64,000 nucleotides of DNA. It comes from JAJKIV01 sp036741775 (GTDB taxonomy: Bacteria; Gemmatimonadota; Gemmatimonadetes; Gemmatimonadales; Gemmatimonadaceae). The translations under genes were made by a program, and so were the position numbers. Numbering within the stretch: position 1 is the first letter of the stretch; each line of letters opens with the position of its first letter. Of this stretch, positions 52,338-60,925 are shown one piece after another. The notes under the pieces are model-generated. The model was not told where the DNA came from, searched no databases, and worked only from the letters and a program-made list of their open reading frames with translations. The DNA lies in contig DAINRQ010000016.1 in the NCBI GenBank assembly GCA_036741775.1, positions 1-64,000 on the forward strand, given 5' to 3'.

Positions 52338-53114
52338 TCAGATACGCTTGCCGAGTCGCTCCTCGAGCAACGCGCGATACTTGCGGCTCAGCGGGAACCG
52401 TCTGCCGTTCGTGGTGAGTACGACGTGCTCGCCCTTGAACATCGCCTGGATCTCGCGGACTCGCTCGAGGTTCAGGATCGTTGACCGGTGAACGCGGATG
52501 AACCGCGACGGGTCGAGCTGGCGCTCCAGGTCCGCGAGCGACTCGCGAATGAGGAGCGTACGGTCTCGCATGTGCACGCGCGCGTAGTTACCCTCGGCCT
52601 CGATGTGGTCGATGTCTTCCGGTTTGAGCAGCAACGTTCGTCCGTCCGCTCGCACCGCGAGCCGGGCGATGCGTGGCGCGGGGTGCTCGATGGACGCGAG
52701 CAGCGACGCGATGTTCCCGCGCGCGAGTCGGCCTGCCTCGTACTCGAGCAGACTCCGCGCCCGGCGCATCGCGATCGCGAATCGCTCCTCGTTCGCGGGC
52801 TTGAGGAGGTAGTCCACGGCGTGGACGTGAAATGCCTCGAGCGCGTACTGGTCGTACGCCGTCACGAAGATCACGGCGGGGACGGCGTCGACGCCGATCG
52901 CGCGCATGACCTCGAACCCGTTCAGCTCGGGCATCTGAATGTCGAGGAACACGAGGCCGGGGCGGAGCTCGCCGATTCGCGCCACGGCCTCCGCGCCGTC
53001 CGCGCATTCCGCGACGACGATCACGTCGGGCTCCGCACTCAGCAATGTGCGGATCCCCTCGCGCGCGAGCGGCTCATCGTCAGCGATGAGGGCGCGGATC
53101 ACCTTCACCTGCAT
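52338..53114 (-). CDS. LytTR-family response regulator
   Basis: Protein of 258 residues. Receiver domain 8-125 with phospho-acceptor D58 (VFLDIQMPELNG) and VDYLLKP; LytTR DNA-binding domain about 150-255 (EAEGNYARVHMRDRTLLIRESLADLERQLDPSRFIRVHRSTILNLERVREI). It overlaps the end of the kinase gene by 35 bp. LytTR regulators usually control surface or extracellular functions. Confidence 0.95.
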   Translation of the reverse strand: MQVKVIRALIADDEPLAREGIRTLLSAEPDVIVVAECADGAEAVARIGELRPGLVFLDIQMPELNGFEVMRAIGVDAVPAVIFVTAYDQYALEAFHVHAVDYLLKPANEERFAIAMRRARSLLEYEAGRLARGNIASLLASIEHPAPRIARLAVRADGRTLLLKPEDIDHIEAEGNYARVHMRDRTLLIRESLADLERQLDPSRFIRVHRSTILNLERVREIQAMFKGEHVVLTTNGRRFPLSRKYRALLEERLGKRI

Positions 53115-54411
53115 TGGTCGCGTCGATGTGTGAGCCAGTCGCGTGCGCTGACGACCCGAGGGGGTCGGCTTCTGGGCTCACGAGGCGACGGGGGATCACG
53201 ACGCGCGCCTCCGCTCCGCCGTCTGGTGCCGCGCGAAGCTCGAAGTGCTGATTCGAGCCGTAGCTGTGCGCGAGGCGGCGCGCGACGTTGGCGAGCCCAA
53301 CCCCCGACCCACGCGATGTGCCGGCGAACGACAGGCCGGGGCCGTCATCGAGGACGGTGAGCGTTAGGCGCTCGCCGTCGGCGCGGACGTCAACGCGCAC
53401 GGTGCCGGGCGCGCTCCGACGGGCGACGCCGTGCTTCACCGCGTTCTCGACGAGTGGCTGGAGGATGAGGTACGGGACTGCGCACCGCTCGAGCCCCGGC
53501 TCGATGGTCACGTGCGTCGCGAGCCGGCCGCCGAATCGCACCTGCTCGATCTCCAGATAGGCGCGCACGTACTCGAGCTCCGTCGCAACGCTCACCTCGC
53601 TCGCCCCCGCGTGGTCAAGCGTGCTGCGGAGGAAATCGCCAAGGCGTCCGAGCATGCGTGACGCGGCGGCGGGATCGCGCCGCATCAGGACGCCAATGGA
53701 GTTCAGGGTGTTGAAGAGAAAGTGCGGATCGAGCTGCATGCGCAGCGCGCCGAGCTGCGCTTCGGCGAGCTGCGTCTCGAGTCGCGCCGCACGCAGCTCC
53801 CGCTCCCCTAACCGACGGTAGTACCCTCGCGCATGGTTTGCGGCCAGCACCACCCAGTAGATCGCGATCCCGATATGAGTGTGCAGGATTGTCTTGTCGA
53901 TTGCCGTGACGAGCGTTCCCGGGGCTCCCATGAGCTTCGTCCAGCCAAGGGCGCGGTCCGAGAGATCGAGCGCGAGGAGCACGAGCAACGCAACCGAGAC
54001 GCTCGCCACCACGTGCGCCCCGAGCCGCCACGCCGCGCGCCGGCCCTCGACAGGCCAGCGCACCGCGAGCCCATCGATGAGCGGAATGGTGAGAGACCAC
54101 AGCACCACCTGCGGAATCGACCACACGAACGCCGTCACGACGCTGATCCGAAGCGGCCACAGGTTGATCCACACGTAGAGCTGTGCGGTGAGCACGAGGA
54201 CGAGCAGTGCCGCGCCGCCCGCAACGAGGCCAGCTCGGAGGCGCCGCTCGCTCTCGTCGCCGTCCGCCACCGAGCTCGGCGTCCGCTCCGCGACGTGCTC
54301 GGGCGGGCGCGCGACGGCCGATGCGGAAGGCGTGATCGTGGGGGCGATAGCGGTCGCCGGGCTTTCTGGGCTCGTCACACGTCTCAGCCGAGTGGCCACC
54401 GAGGGGTTCAC
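53080..54411 (-). CDS. LytS/YehU-type sensor histidine kinase
   Basis: Protein of 443 residues from GTG 54411; the frame upstream is not protein-like. A proline/alanine-rich cytosolic leader of about 55 residues is followed by four TM helices (about 60-205) and the His_kinase domain PF06580: LDPHFLFNTLNSIGVL with H230, EYVRAYLEIEQVRFGGRL, PYLILQPLVENAVKHGV, and the ATP-binding DDGPGLSFAGTSRGSGVGLANV. It pairs with the LytTR regulator downstream. Confidence 0.93.
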   Translation of the reverse strand: MNPSVATRLRRVTSPESPATAIAPTITPSASAVARPPEHVAERTPSSVADGDESERRLRAGLVAGGAALLVLVLTAQLYVWINLWPLRISVVTAFVWSIPQVVLWSLTIPLIDGLAVRWPVEGRRAAWRLGAHVVASVSVALLVLLALDLSDRALGWTKLMGAPGTLVTAIDKTILHTHIGIAIYWVVLAANHARGYYRRLGERELRAARLETQLAEAQLGALRMQLDPHFLFNTLNSIGVLMRRDPAAASRMLGRLGDFLRSTLDHAGASEVSVATELEYVRAYLEIEQVRFGGRLATHVTIEPGLERCAVPYLILQPLVENAVKHGVARRSAPGTVRVDVRADGERLTLTVLDDGPGLSFAGTSRGSGVGLANVARRLAHSYGSNQHFELRAAPDGGAEARVVIPRRLVSPEADPLGSSAHATGSHIDATNAGEGDPRPHR

Positions 54412-54655
54412 ATGCCTGCCGCCCCGGCGCTGTCGGTCGCAATATGGGATGTGGGCGCGCGGCGAGCCAAGCGCCGCAGGGACGAGCAACGGCAGGGAGC
54501 TGTGAGCGACGGACCCGGACGGCACGCTACCGGCAGAGTCGTTTCCGCGTAACTTCGCGAGGCCGGCCCTCGCCGTGCGTTTCGTGCGGCGAGCAGGCCG
54601 CGGCTTCACGCGTGCTCAGTTAGAATCCGTATTGCCGCCCGTCCCGAGGTCTACG

Positions 54656-54925
54656 ATGACGACGAGTCCCGAAACCGACGGCTTGAACCACCCCGCCATT
54701 CGCCAGCTGGTGAATGCCGCGAATGACCTGCCCCTCGGCGACCGGGTGACGCTGCTGAAGGCGCTCGTGCCCGAGATCGCGCGGGAGGTGACGCCCCGCG
54801 ACTTCGCGGCAATTATCGGAGAACTGCAACTGAAGGGTGAGCGGTTCTACGACGCCCTCAAGCACCCCGGGACGGGGCGCGCGGACCGGCATGTGATGGG
54901 CGAACGGGACCGCGAAGGGCGATGA
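54656..54925 (+). CDS. small hypothetical protein
   Basis: Protein of 89 residues. The start at 54656 is supported by a GAGG site at 54646-54649. It is helical and charged (HPAIRQLVNAANDLPLGDRVTLLKALVPEIAREVTPRDFAAIIGELQLKGERFYDAL) with no signal or membrane segment. No family recognised. An efficient terminator follows 7 bp after the stop, which argues that it is a real transcription unit. Confidence 0.7.
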   Translation: MTTSPETDGLNHPAIRQLVNAANDLPLGDRVTLLKALVPEIAREVTPRDFAAIIGELQLKGERFYDALKHPGTGRADRHVMGERDREGR

Positions 54926-54932
54926 AAGATGA

Positions 54933-54959
54933 GAGCGGCGGGCCTTGGGCCCGCCGCTC
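54933..54959. terminator. strong GC-rich hairpin terminator
   Basis: GAGCGGCGGGCC (54933-54944) and GGCCCGCCGCTC (54948-54959) are perfect complements around TTG. It lies between two convergent genes and probably serves both. No T-run. Confidence 0.75.
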
Positions 54960-54985
54960 ACTCGGGACGTGCTCGGCGCGGAGGC

Positions 54986-56029
54986 CTATGAGTCCGTGTC
55001 CACCGCCTGATCCGATGCGGACTGCGCATCGGAGGTGAACGCGGACCGAACTGCGACCCCGCTCCACCCGTCGGGCGCATCGACGCCAAGGAGCCAGAGC
55101 GCCGTGCCGGCCGTGTCCATCGTGCGGACACTGTCCGAGATGCTGAATCCGGAGCTCACCCCTTTCCCCCAGGCGATCCAGGGGATCCGCACGTCCGCGG
55201 CGCGCGTCGTCCCGTGCGTGCGGCCGTGACCGCCGTGGTCGGCGGTAAGGATGATGGTGTAGTTCTCTGCGCCGTACGCCCGGTCGGCGGCTGTCATGAG
55301 CCGCGCGACCGCGGCGTCGGCCTTTCGCACCGCGCGGCCGTAGAAGCCTGACATCCAGCCCCACACGTGACCGGCGTTATCGGGCTCCGCCAGGTGGATG
55401 AAGAGGAGGTTGGGGCGGTGCGACGTGAGATAGCGCTCGACGTCGGCGACGGTGCGGTCCGCGCTCCACTTACCGTTGCCGTTAGGCGCCTGCGAGTAGT
55501 CGAGCGAGCCGGGCACCTCGAGGTGATTGAACTTTCCCTTCGAGAAGAACGCGGCCGTGTGAAGCCCACTCTTTCGAGCGACGCCGAACACGGTCGGCAC
55601 CGGCAGCGTCACGTGCGCGCCGGTTCGGTTCGAGTTCCACGTGATGCCGTGCTCGTCCGGCCCTTCGCCCGTGAGCATCGACGTGTGTGACGGGAGCGTC
55701 TTGCTCGGGTTGATGGTGGTCGCGGCGAAGGTGTGGCTACCCTCGCGGGCGAGGCGGCCGAGCGTCGTTGCGTTGAACCGGCCGATCGCGTCGGGGCGGA
55801 GCCCGTCGATCGACACGATAACGACGTGCGACGTCGCGGCGTTCGTTGCTACGGCCTCGGTCAGGGGTGGGCGCTGCCCGTCGGTCGTGACCGTACTGGA
55901 GGGCAGTGAGGCGCTGATGGATGAAGCCCCTGGAGTACACGCGGACGCGAGCGCGGCCGTGACGCCGATGCTGGCGGCGCGGCGAACGAGCGAACGCGAC
56001 AAACGGGGCGGTGAACCGAGTGGGGTCAC
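54986..56029 (-). CDS. alkaline phosphatase-superfamily (nucleotide pyrophosphatase/phosphodiesterase-like) lipoprotein
   Basis: Protein of 347 residues from GTG 56029, with GAGGAG 6 nt upstream. A lipoprotein signal ends at TAALASAC. Family features: VVIVSIDGLRPDA for the first metal site, the nucleophile threonine region NPSKTLPSHTSMLTG, HGITWN, a middle FIHLAEPDNAGHVWG with metal ligands D and H, and ILTADHGGHGRTHG with D and H ligands near the end. All two-zinc ligands seem present. The enzyme should hydrolyse phosphodiesters or phosphate esters outside the inner membrane. Confidence 0.88.
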   Translation of the reverse strand: MTPLGSPPRLSRSLVRRAASIGVTAALASACTPGASSISASLPSSTVTTDGQRPPLTEAVATNAATSHVVIVSIDGLRPDAIGRFNATTLGRLAREGSHTFAATTINPSKTLPSHTSMLTGEGPDEHGITWNSNRTGAHVTLPVPTVFGVARKSGLHTAAFFSKGKFNHLEVPGSLDYSQAPNGNGKWSADRTVADVERYLTSHRPNLLFIHLAEPDNAGHVWGWMSGFYGRAVRKADAAVARLMTAADRAYGAENYTIILTADHGGHGRTHGTTRAADVRIPWIAWGKGVSSGFSISDSVRTMDTAGTALWLLGVDAPDGWSGVAVRSAFTSDAQSASDQAVDTDS

Positions 56030-56180
56030 CAGCAACTCCTCGTTGAGTTCGAGACAGCGGTCGGCGGGCTGAACAGTGGCTTCAGGGCCCACAGTGGTTA
56101 TACCGTTCGCACCGCCTGGGTTCCCTCTTCAGGCGGCTTGAATTTGCATCGGGCCCGTTGTGAGGCGGGCTCGACGGGAC

Positions 56181-56849
56181 TTACGTGACGGCGTTCAGCT
56201 GCCGGGCATACACGACGACCTCCCAGCCTAACGTGTGACGCATGCTCCGGCGTTCCAGCCCCGCGGCGCGCAGCGCGGCGTCGATGGCGGCCGGATCGTG
56301 ATGAAACACGCGAAAGGCACTCCGTGTCAATCGCTGAAACGCGTTGACCGCGGCAATGCCGATACCCATCCAGACCGTGTTGCGTGGATAGACCGCGCCA
56401 TAGAAGCGCAATGCCTTCCGGGCCGACCGATTCACGAGCCCGGTCATGTCGTGGTAACAGCAGATCACGCGATCGAGGGTCACGATATCCGCGTCGGGAA
56501 GCGTGTCGGCGATGGCGACGAAGTCACCGTACACGAAGCTCGTCCGTGCATCGTGGCCGCGACGGGCCGTTTCCTCGCGCGCAACCTCGAGGTGCGAGGA
56601 CGACGCGTCCACGTGCACGGCGCGTCCCACGCGTCCGTCGAGCAGCTCGTGGTGAATGGCGCCGACACCCGCGCCGATGTCGAGCAGCAACGCGTCGCGA
56701 GTGTCGATCGCCTCGAGCGCTGCCCGAAGATCCTGGACGAGCAATCGGGTCGTCTTGTCCGGCCCGCGCCGCCGGTACCGCCGCAGCGATCGCCGCGCCG
56801 TCTTCGGATCGAACTGCTGCTCTACGCCCTCACACTGCGTACACGCCAT
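56181..56849 (-). CDS. class I SAM-dependent methyltransferase
   Basis: Protein of 222 residues. Motif I LLLDIGAGVGAIHHELLDGRV, acidic loop VHVDASSSHLEVAREETARRGHD, motif GDFVAIADTLPDADIVTLDRVICCYHDM. The layout resembles Mg-protoporphyrin O-methyltransferase-type proteins, including the N-terminal YRRRGPDKTTR block, but no pigment genes are near. An N-terminal CTQC pair of unknown role is present. The substrate is unknown. Confidence 0.85.
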   Translation of the reverse strand: MACTQCEGVEQQFDPKTARRSLRRYRRRGPDKTTRLLVQDLRAALEAIDTRDALLLDIGAGVGAIHHELLDGRVGRAVHVDASSSHLEVAREETARRGHDARTSFVYGDFVAIADTLPDADIVTLDRVICCYHDMTGLVNRSARKALRFYGAVYPRNTVWMGIGIAAVNAFQRLTRSAFRVFHHDPAAIDAALRAAGLERRSMRHTLGWEVVVYARQLNAVT

Positions 56850-57006
56850 TCTCCGTTCCTTCGCTGCGGGCTCGTCGGGTCTGCTTCAACCCCTTGACCC
56901 GTTAACTCTGTCGCTCATGTTCGCTGAGTGGAAGCGTTGAACGGGCACGCTCGACGCCCAGATGTTGCGTGAGCATCCGCACCACTCCTCGAACGGAAGT
57001 ACGCCG

Positions 57007-59415
57007 ATGATCGAGCACGCCTCTTCCACCGTCCTGGCGGATGAGTCCGCCCCACTCTCGCCAACCGAGCTGCAGCGCATCGACGCCTACTGGCGCGCGG
57101 CCAACTACCTGAGTGTCGGCCAGATCTACCTGCTCGACAACCCGCTGCTGCGCGAGCCGCTTCAGCTCTCGCACGTGAAGCCGCGTCTCCTGGGTCACTG
57201 GGGGACGACACCGGGGCTCAACTTCATCTACGTGCATTTGAACCGGGTGATCGTGCAGCAGGACCTCGATATGCTGTTCGTCTGCGGGCCGGGTCATGGG
57301 GGCCCGGGGGTCGTTGCCAACGTGTACCTCGAGGGCACGTACAGCGAGGTGTACCCCGAGGTCTCGCAGGACGAGACCGGGATGCGGCGCCTCATGAAGC
57401 AGTTCTCCTTCCCGGGCGGCATCCCGAGCCACGTGGCTCCCGAGACGCCTGGCTCCATCAACGAGGGCGGTGAGCTGGGTTACTCACTCGCGCACGCGTA
57501 CGGTGCGGTGTTCGACAACCCGGACCTCATCGCGTGCTGCGTCGTGGGCGATGGCGAAGCGGAGACCGGGGCGCTCGCGACGAGCTGGCTCTCGCACCGC
57601 TTTCTGAATCCCGTGCGCGACGGTGCCGTGTTGCCGGTGCTCCATCTGAACGGCTACAAGATCGCCGGCCCGACGGTGTATGCTCGCATGAGCGACGACG
57701 AGCTCACCGCGCTGTTCACCGGCTTCGGCTACGAGCCGTTCTTCGTGGAGGGAAGCGACGCCGAGGTCATGCATCAGACCATGGCTGCAACGCTCGATAC
57801 GGTCGTCGCCAGGATTCACGACATTCAGCACCGCGCGCGGACGAACAGCGAGCCGTCGTTCGCCCGATGGCCGTTGATCCTGCTGCGGTCGCCAAAGGGG
57901 TGGACGGGACCCAAAACCGTGGACGGCAAGCCGACGGAAGGTTCGTTCCGGTCCCACCAGGTGCCGCTCGCGGGGCTCGCGAAGAACGAGGAGCATTTCC
58001 GTCAGCTCGAGGAGTGGCTGCGGAGTTATCGGCCCGAGGAGCTGTTCGACGAGCGCGGCACGCTGCGGCCAGAGCTCGCCGAGCTGGCGCCGAAGGGCGA
58101 CCGCCGCATGGGCGCCAACCCGCACGCGAACGGCGGGCGCCTAACGCGTGACCTGCTGATGCCCGACTTCCGCGACTACGCCGTGACCGTCCCCGCGCCG
58201 GGCGCCGCGGACGCGGAGGCGACGCGCGTGCTCGGCCGCTTTCTTCGCGACGTCATGGCCTGGAACGCCGACGCGAAGAACTTCCGCGTGTTCGGCCCGG
58301 ACGAGACCAGCTCGAACCGCCTCGACGCACTGTTCGAGGTAACGGACCGCGTGTTCACCGGCCGCATCCTCGCCACGGACGACCACGTCGCGCCGGACGG
58401 CCGCGTCATGGAGGTCCTGAGCGAGCACCTCTGCCAGGGATGGCTCGAGGGCTACCTGCTCACCGGCCGTCACGGGATCTTTTCGTGCTACGAAGCGTTC
58501 ATTCACATCGTCGACTCGATGTTCAACCAGCACGCGAAGTGGCTCAAAACGACCCGGGAGATCCCGTGGCGCGTGCCCATCCCTTCGCTCACCTATCTGC
58601 TCACCTCGCACGTCTGGCGACAGGACCATAACGGCTTCAGCCATCAGGATCCGGGATTCATCGACCACGTCGTGAACAAGAAGGCGGATGTGGTACGCGT
58701 CTACCTTCCGCCCGACGCGAACACGCTGCTGTCGGTGACGGACCACTGCCTGCGCTCCCGCAACTACGTGAACGTCATCGTCGCCGGGAAGCAGCCGGCG
58801 CCGCAGTGGCTCACGATGGACGAAGCCGTCAGGCACTGTACCGCGGGGCTCGGCATCTGGAGCTGGGCGGGAACGGCGGGCGATGCCGACCCGGATGTCG
58901 TGCTCGCGTGCGCGGGCGACGTGCCGACGATGGAGCTGCTCGCCGCAGCACAGCTGCTGCGCGAACGCCTTCCGACGCTGCGGACACGCGTCGTAAACGT
59001 GGTGGACCTCATGACGCTCCAGACCGCAGGCGAGCACCCCCACGGGCTGACGGATGAGGCGTTCGATGCCGTTTTCACCGTCGACAAGCCGATCATCTTC
59101 GCATTCCACGGGTACCCATGGCTGCTCCACCGGCTCATGTATCGCCGGCGCAATCACCCGAACCTCCACGTCCGTGGGTATAAGGAAGAGGGCACGACCA
59201 CCACGCCGTTCGACATGACGGTGGTGAACGACATCGACCGCTTCCACCTCGTGCTCGACGTGATTCGGCGCGTCCCGCAGCTCACGAACGACGCCACCGC
59301 GGCCGACCTGGCGCTCCACTGCCGGAGGATGCTCGAGGAGCATCGTCGTTACATCGTCGAAACGGGCGACGACATGCCGGAGGTTCGCGACTGGCGGTGG
59401 TCCACCCGGAACTAG
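57007..59415 (+). CDS. xfp: xylulose-5-phosphate/fructose-6-phosphate phosphoketolase
   Basis: Protein of 802 residues, the usual length of the family (about 790). The start at 57007 has a GGAAG site 7 nt upstream. Thiamine-diphosphate enzyme: GHWGTTPGLNFIYVHLNR, VCGPGHGGPG, PGSINEGGELGYSLAHAYGA, VVGDGEAETGALATSWLSH (cofactor Mg site), HLNGYKIAGPT, and the long DFRDYAV...VFGPDETSSNRL and NHPNLHVRGYKEEGTTTTPFDM blocks. It splits xylulose-5-phosphate or fructose-6-phosphate with phosphate to acetyl phosphate and a shorter sugar phosphate, in the cytosol. No acetate kinase adjoins. Confidence 0.95.
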   Translation: MIEHASSTVLADESAPLSPTELQRIDAYWRAANYLSVGQIYLLDNPLLREPLQLSHVKPRLLGHWGTTPGLNFIYVHLNRVIVQQDLDMLFVCGPGHGGPGVVANVYLEGTYSEVYPEVSQDETGMRRLMKQFSFPGGIPSHVAPETPGSINEGGELGYSLAHAYGAVFDNPDLIACCVVGDGEAETGALATSWLSHRFLNPVRDGAVLPVLHLNGYKIAGPTVYARMSDDELTALFTGFGYEPFFVEGSDAEVMHQTMAATLDTVVARIHDIQHRARTNSEPSFARWPLILLRSPKGWTGPKTVDGKPTEGSFRSHQVPLAGLAKNEEHFRQLEEWLRSYRPEELFDERGTLRPELAELAPKGDRRMGANPHANGGRLTRDLLMPDFRDYAVTVPAPGAADAEATRVLGRFLRDVMAWNADAKNFRVFGPDETSSNRLDALFEVTDRVFTGRILATDDHVAPDGRVMEVLSEHLCQGWLEGYLLTGRHGIFSCYEAFIHIVDSMFNQHAKWLKTTREIPWRVPIPSLTYLLTSHVWRQDHNGFSHQDPGFIDHVVNKKADVVRVYLPPDANTLLSVTDHCLRSRNYVNVIVAGKQPAPQWLTMDEAVRHCTAGLGIWSWAGTAGDADPDVVLACAGDVPTMELLAAAQLLRERLPTLRTRVVNVVDLMTLQTAGEHPHGLTDEAFDAVFTVDKPIIFAFHGYPWLLHRLMYRRRNHPNLHVRGYKEEGTTTTPFDMTVVNDIDRFHLVLDVIRRVPQLTNDATAADLALHCRRMLEEHRRYIVETGDDMPEVRDWRWSTRN

Positions 59416-59469
59416 CGCCAGGGTAGGACGAACAGTGGACGGGGCCCCTCTCCCGGGAAGTGCGGTTAC

Positions 59470-59554
59470 AGTCATCAGTAGCCAGTCGCACAGTCGCCAG
59501 TAGATCAGTCAGTACTGGAATACTGACGACTGTATGACTAGAAAACTGATGACT
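59470..59554. repeat. CAGT-rich inverted repeat
   Basis: AGTCATCAGT (59470-59479) pairs with ACTGATGACT (59545-59554). Inside, CAGTCAGTA pairs with TACTGACGACTG around CTGGAA, and CAGT-type short steps recur throughout. It fills the gap between the convergent phosphoketolase and LolC/E genes and is unlike the other repeat families. Confidence 0.8.
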
Positions 59555-59629
59555 CCAAACGCGCGTCCCGTAAGTGGGGCTTAAGCGCGCGCGAGCCACC
59601 CTACCAGACGCCCACACTCATTCACCCCG

Positions 59630-60877
59630 TCACTCGTGCCGAATGGCCTCGATCGGGTAAAGCCGCGCCGCCTGCACCGACGGGTACAACGTCGCCAGCG
59701 TCGCAATCACGAGGCTCGCCGCCACCGTCAGCAGGACGTCCCCCACGTCCGTGACCACCGGCAGGTGATCGATGAAGTAGATCTCCGGATTCAGCTTGAT
59801 CACCTCGGAGCTCCCGAGAATGACCGACGTCGTCACCCCCAGCAGAACGCCGACGAGCGTCCCGAAGACGCCGATCACGAGCCCCTGCGCGAAGAACACG
59901 CGACGAATCGACCGCGACGGCATCCCCATCGCCTTGAGGATCCCGATCTCCCGCGTCTTGTCGGCCACCACCATGGTCAGGTTGCTGACGATGTTGAACG
60001 CCGCCACGAGAATGATGAGAAACAGGATGAGCCCCATCCCGAGCTTCTCGAGCTTGAGTGCCTGGAACAGCGACCGATTCTGCTCCTGCCACTCCACTGC
60101 CGCGTAGCGCGACTGCAGCGCCGCCTCGAGCTCGGCCGCGACCTCCTCGGCGACCCAGCGTGACTCGGTCTTGACCTCGATCCCCGACACGGCCGGTCCC
60201 AACCCCGCGAGCTCCTGTGCGCGCGCGAGCGACACGTACATGTGCGTGTTGTCGTACTGGTACATGCCCGTCTGAAAGAGCCCCGTCACCTCGAATGGCA
60301 TCGTGAGCGGTGACGGGTACCCGGTCACCGCGCTCGTGACCCCCGTGCCGCGACCGTAGACCATCACGCGATCACCGACGCGAACGCCGAGCCTCGCGGC
60401 GAGCAGCGTGCCGAGGACGATGCCGTCGTCTTCGCCAGACGAGCTGGCGAAGCGGAAGGCTCCCGTCACGACGTGATCGCCGATGTTCGTGATTTCCGGA
60501 ACGTCGGGCCCGCGCGGCGGCAGTCCTACCACCACGCCGCCATCCATATAGTCGTGACCGGCGTTCACGATCGCCTGCGTGAAGACGAACGGTCCGGCGG
60601 ACACGACGCGGTCCTCTGCCCCGACCGTTCGAAGTACCGCCTCCCAATCATCCATGCGCATCCCGCGCCCGCTGCCCATGACGCGAATGTCGGGGCTACC
60701 GATGAGGATCTTTTCGCGAAGGTCCCGCTGGAGCCCGTTCATGACACCCATGACGACGATGAGCGCGCTCACGCCGACCACCACGCCGCCGATCGCGATG
60801 ACGCTGATGAACGACAGCAGCTTCGACCCGCGACGGCTGCGCAGGTATCGCCAGGCGATGTGTAGCTCGAGGGGCAT
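59630..60877 (-). CDS. LolC/LolE-family lipoprotein-releasing ABC permease
   Basis: Protein of 415 residues from ATG 60877. LolC/E topology: first TM at about 18-42 after IAWRYLRSRRGSKLLSFISVIAIGGVVVGVSALIVVMGVMNG, a large periplasmic domain to about 265, then three TM helices (GLILFLIILVAAFNIVSNLTMVV; VFFAQGLVIGVFGTLVGVLLG; VLLTVAASLVIATLATLYPS) and the closing AARLYPIEAIRHE. It extracts lipoproteins from the inner membrane for LolA. The partner LolD ATPase is not in the window, although it often follows directly. Confidence 0.92.
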   Translation of the reverse strand: MPLELHIAWRYLRSRRGSKLLSFISVIAIGGVVVGVSALIVVMGVMNGLQRDLREKILIGSPDIRVMGSGRGMRMDDWEAVLRTVGAEDRVVSAGPFVFTQAIVNAGHDYMDGGVVVGLPPRGPDVPEITNIGDHVVTGAFRFASSSGEDDGIVLGTLLAARLGVRVGDRVMVYGRGTGVTSAVTGYPSPLTMPFEVTGLFQTGMYQYDNTHMYVSLARAQELAGLGPAVSGIEVKTESRWVAEEVAAELEAALQSRYAAVEWQEQNRSLFQALKLEKLGMGLILFLIILVAAFNIVSNLTMVVADKTREIGILKAMGMPSRSIRRVFFAQGLVIGVFGTLVGVLLGVTTSVILGSSEVIKLNPEIYFIDHLPVVTDVGDVLLTVAASLVIATLATLYPSVQAARLYPIEAIRHE

Positions 60878-60925
60878 GGTGGCTCGTGACGGGTGCCTCC
60901 GTCGATGATGTATCATCGCGCGACG

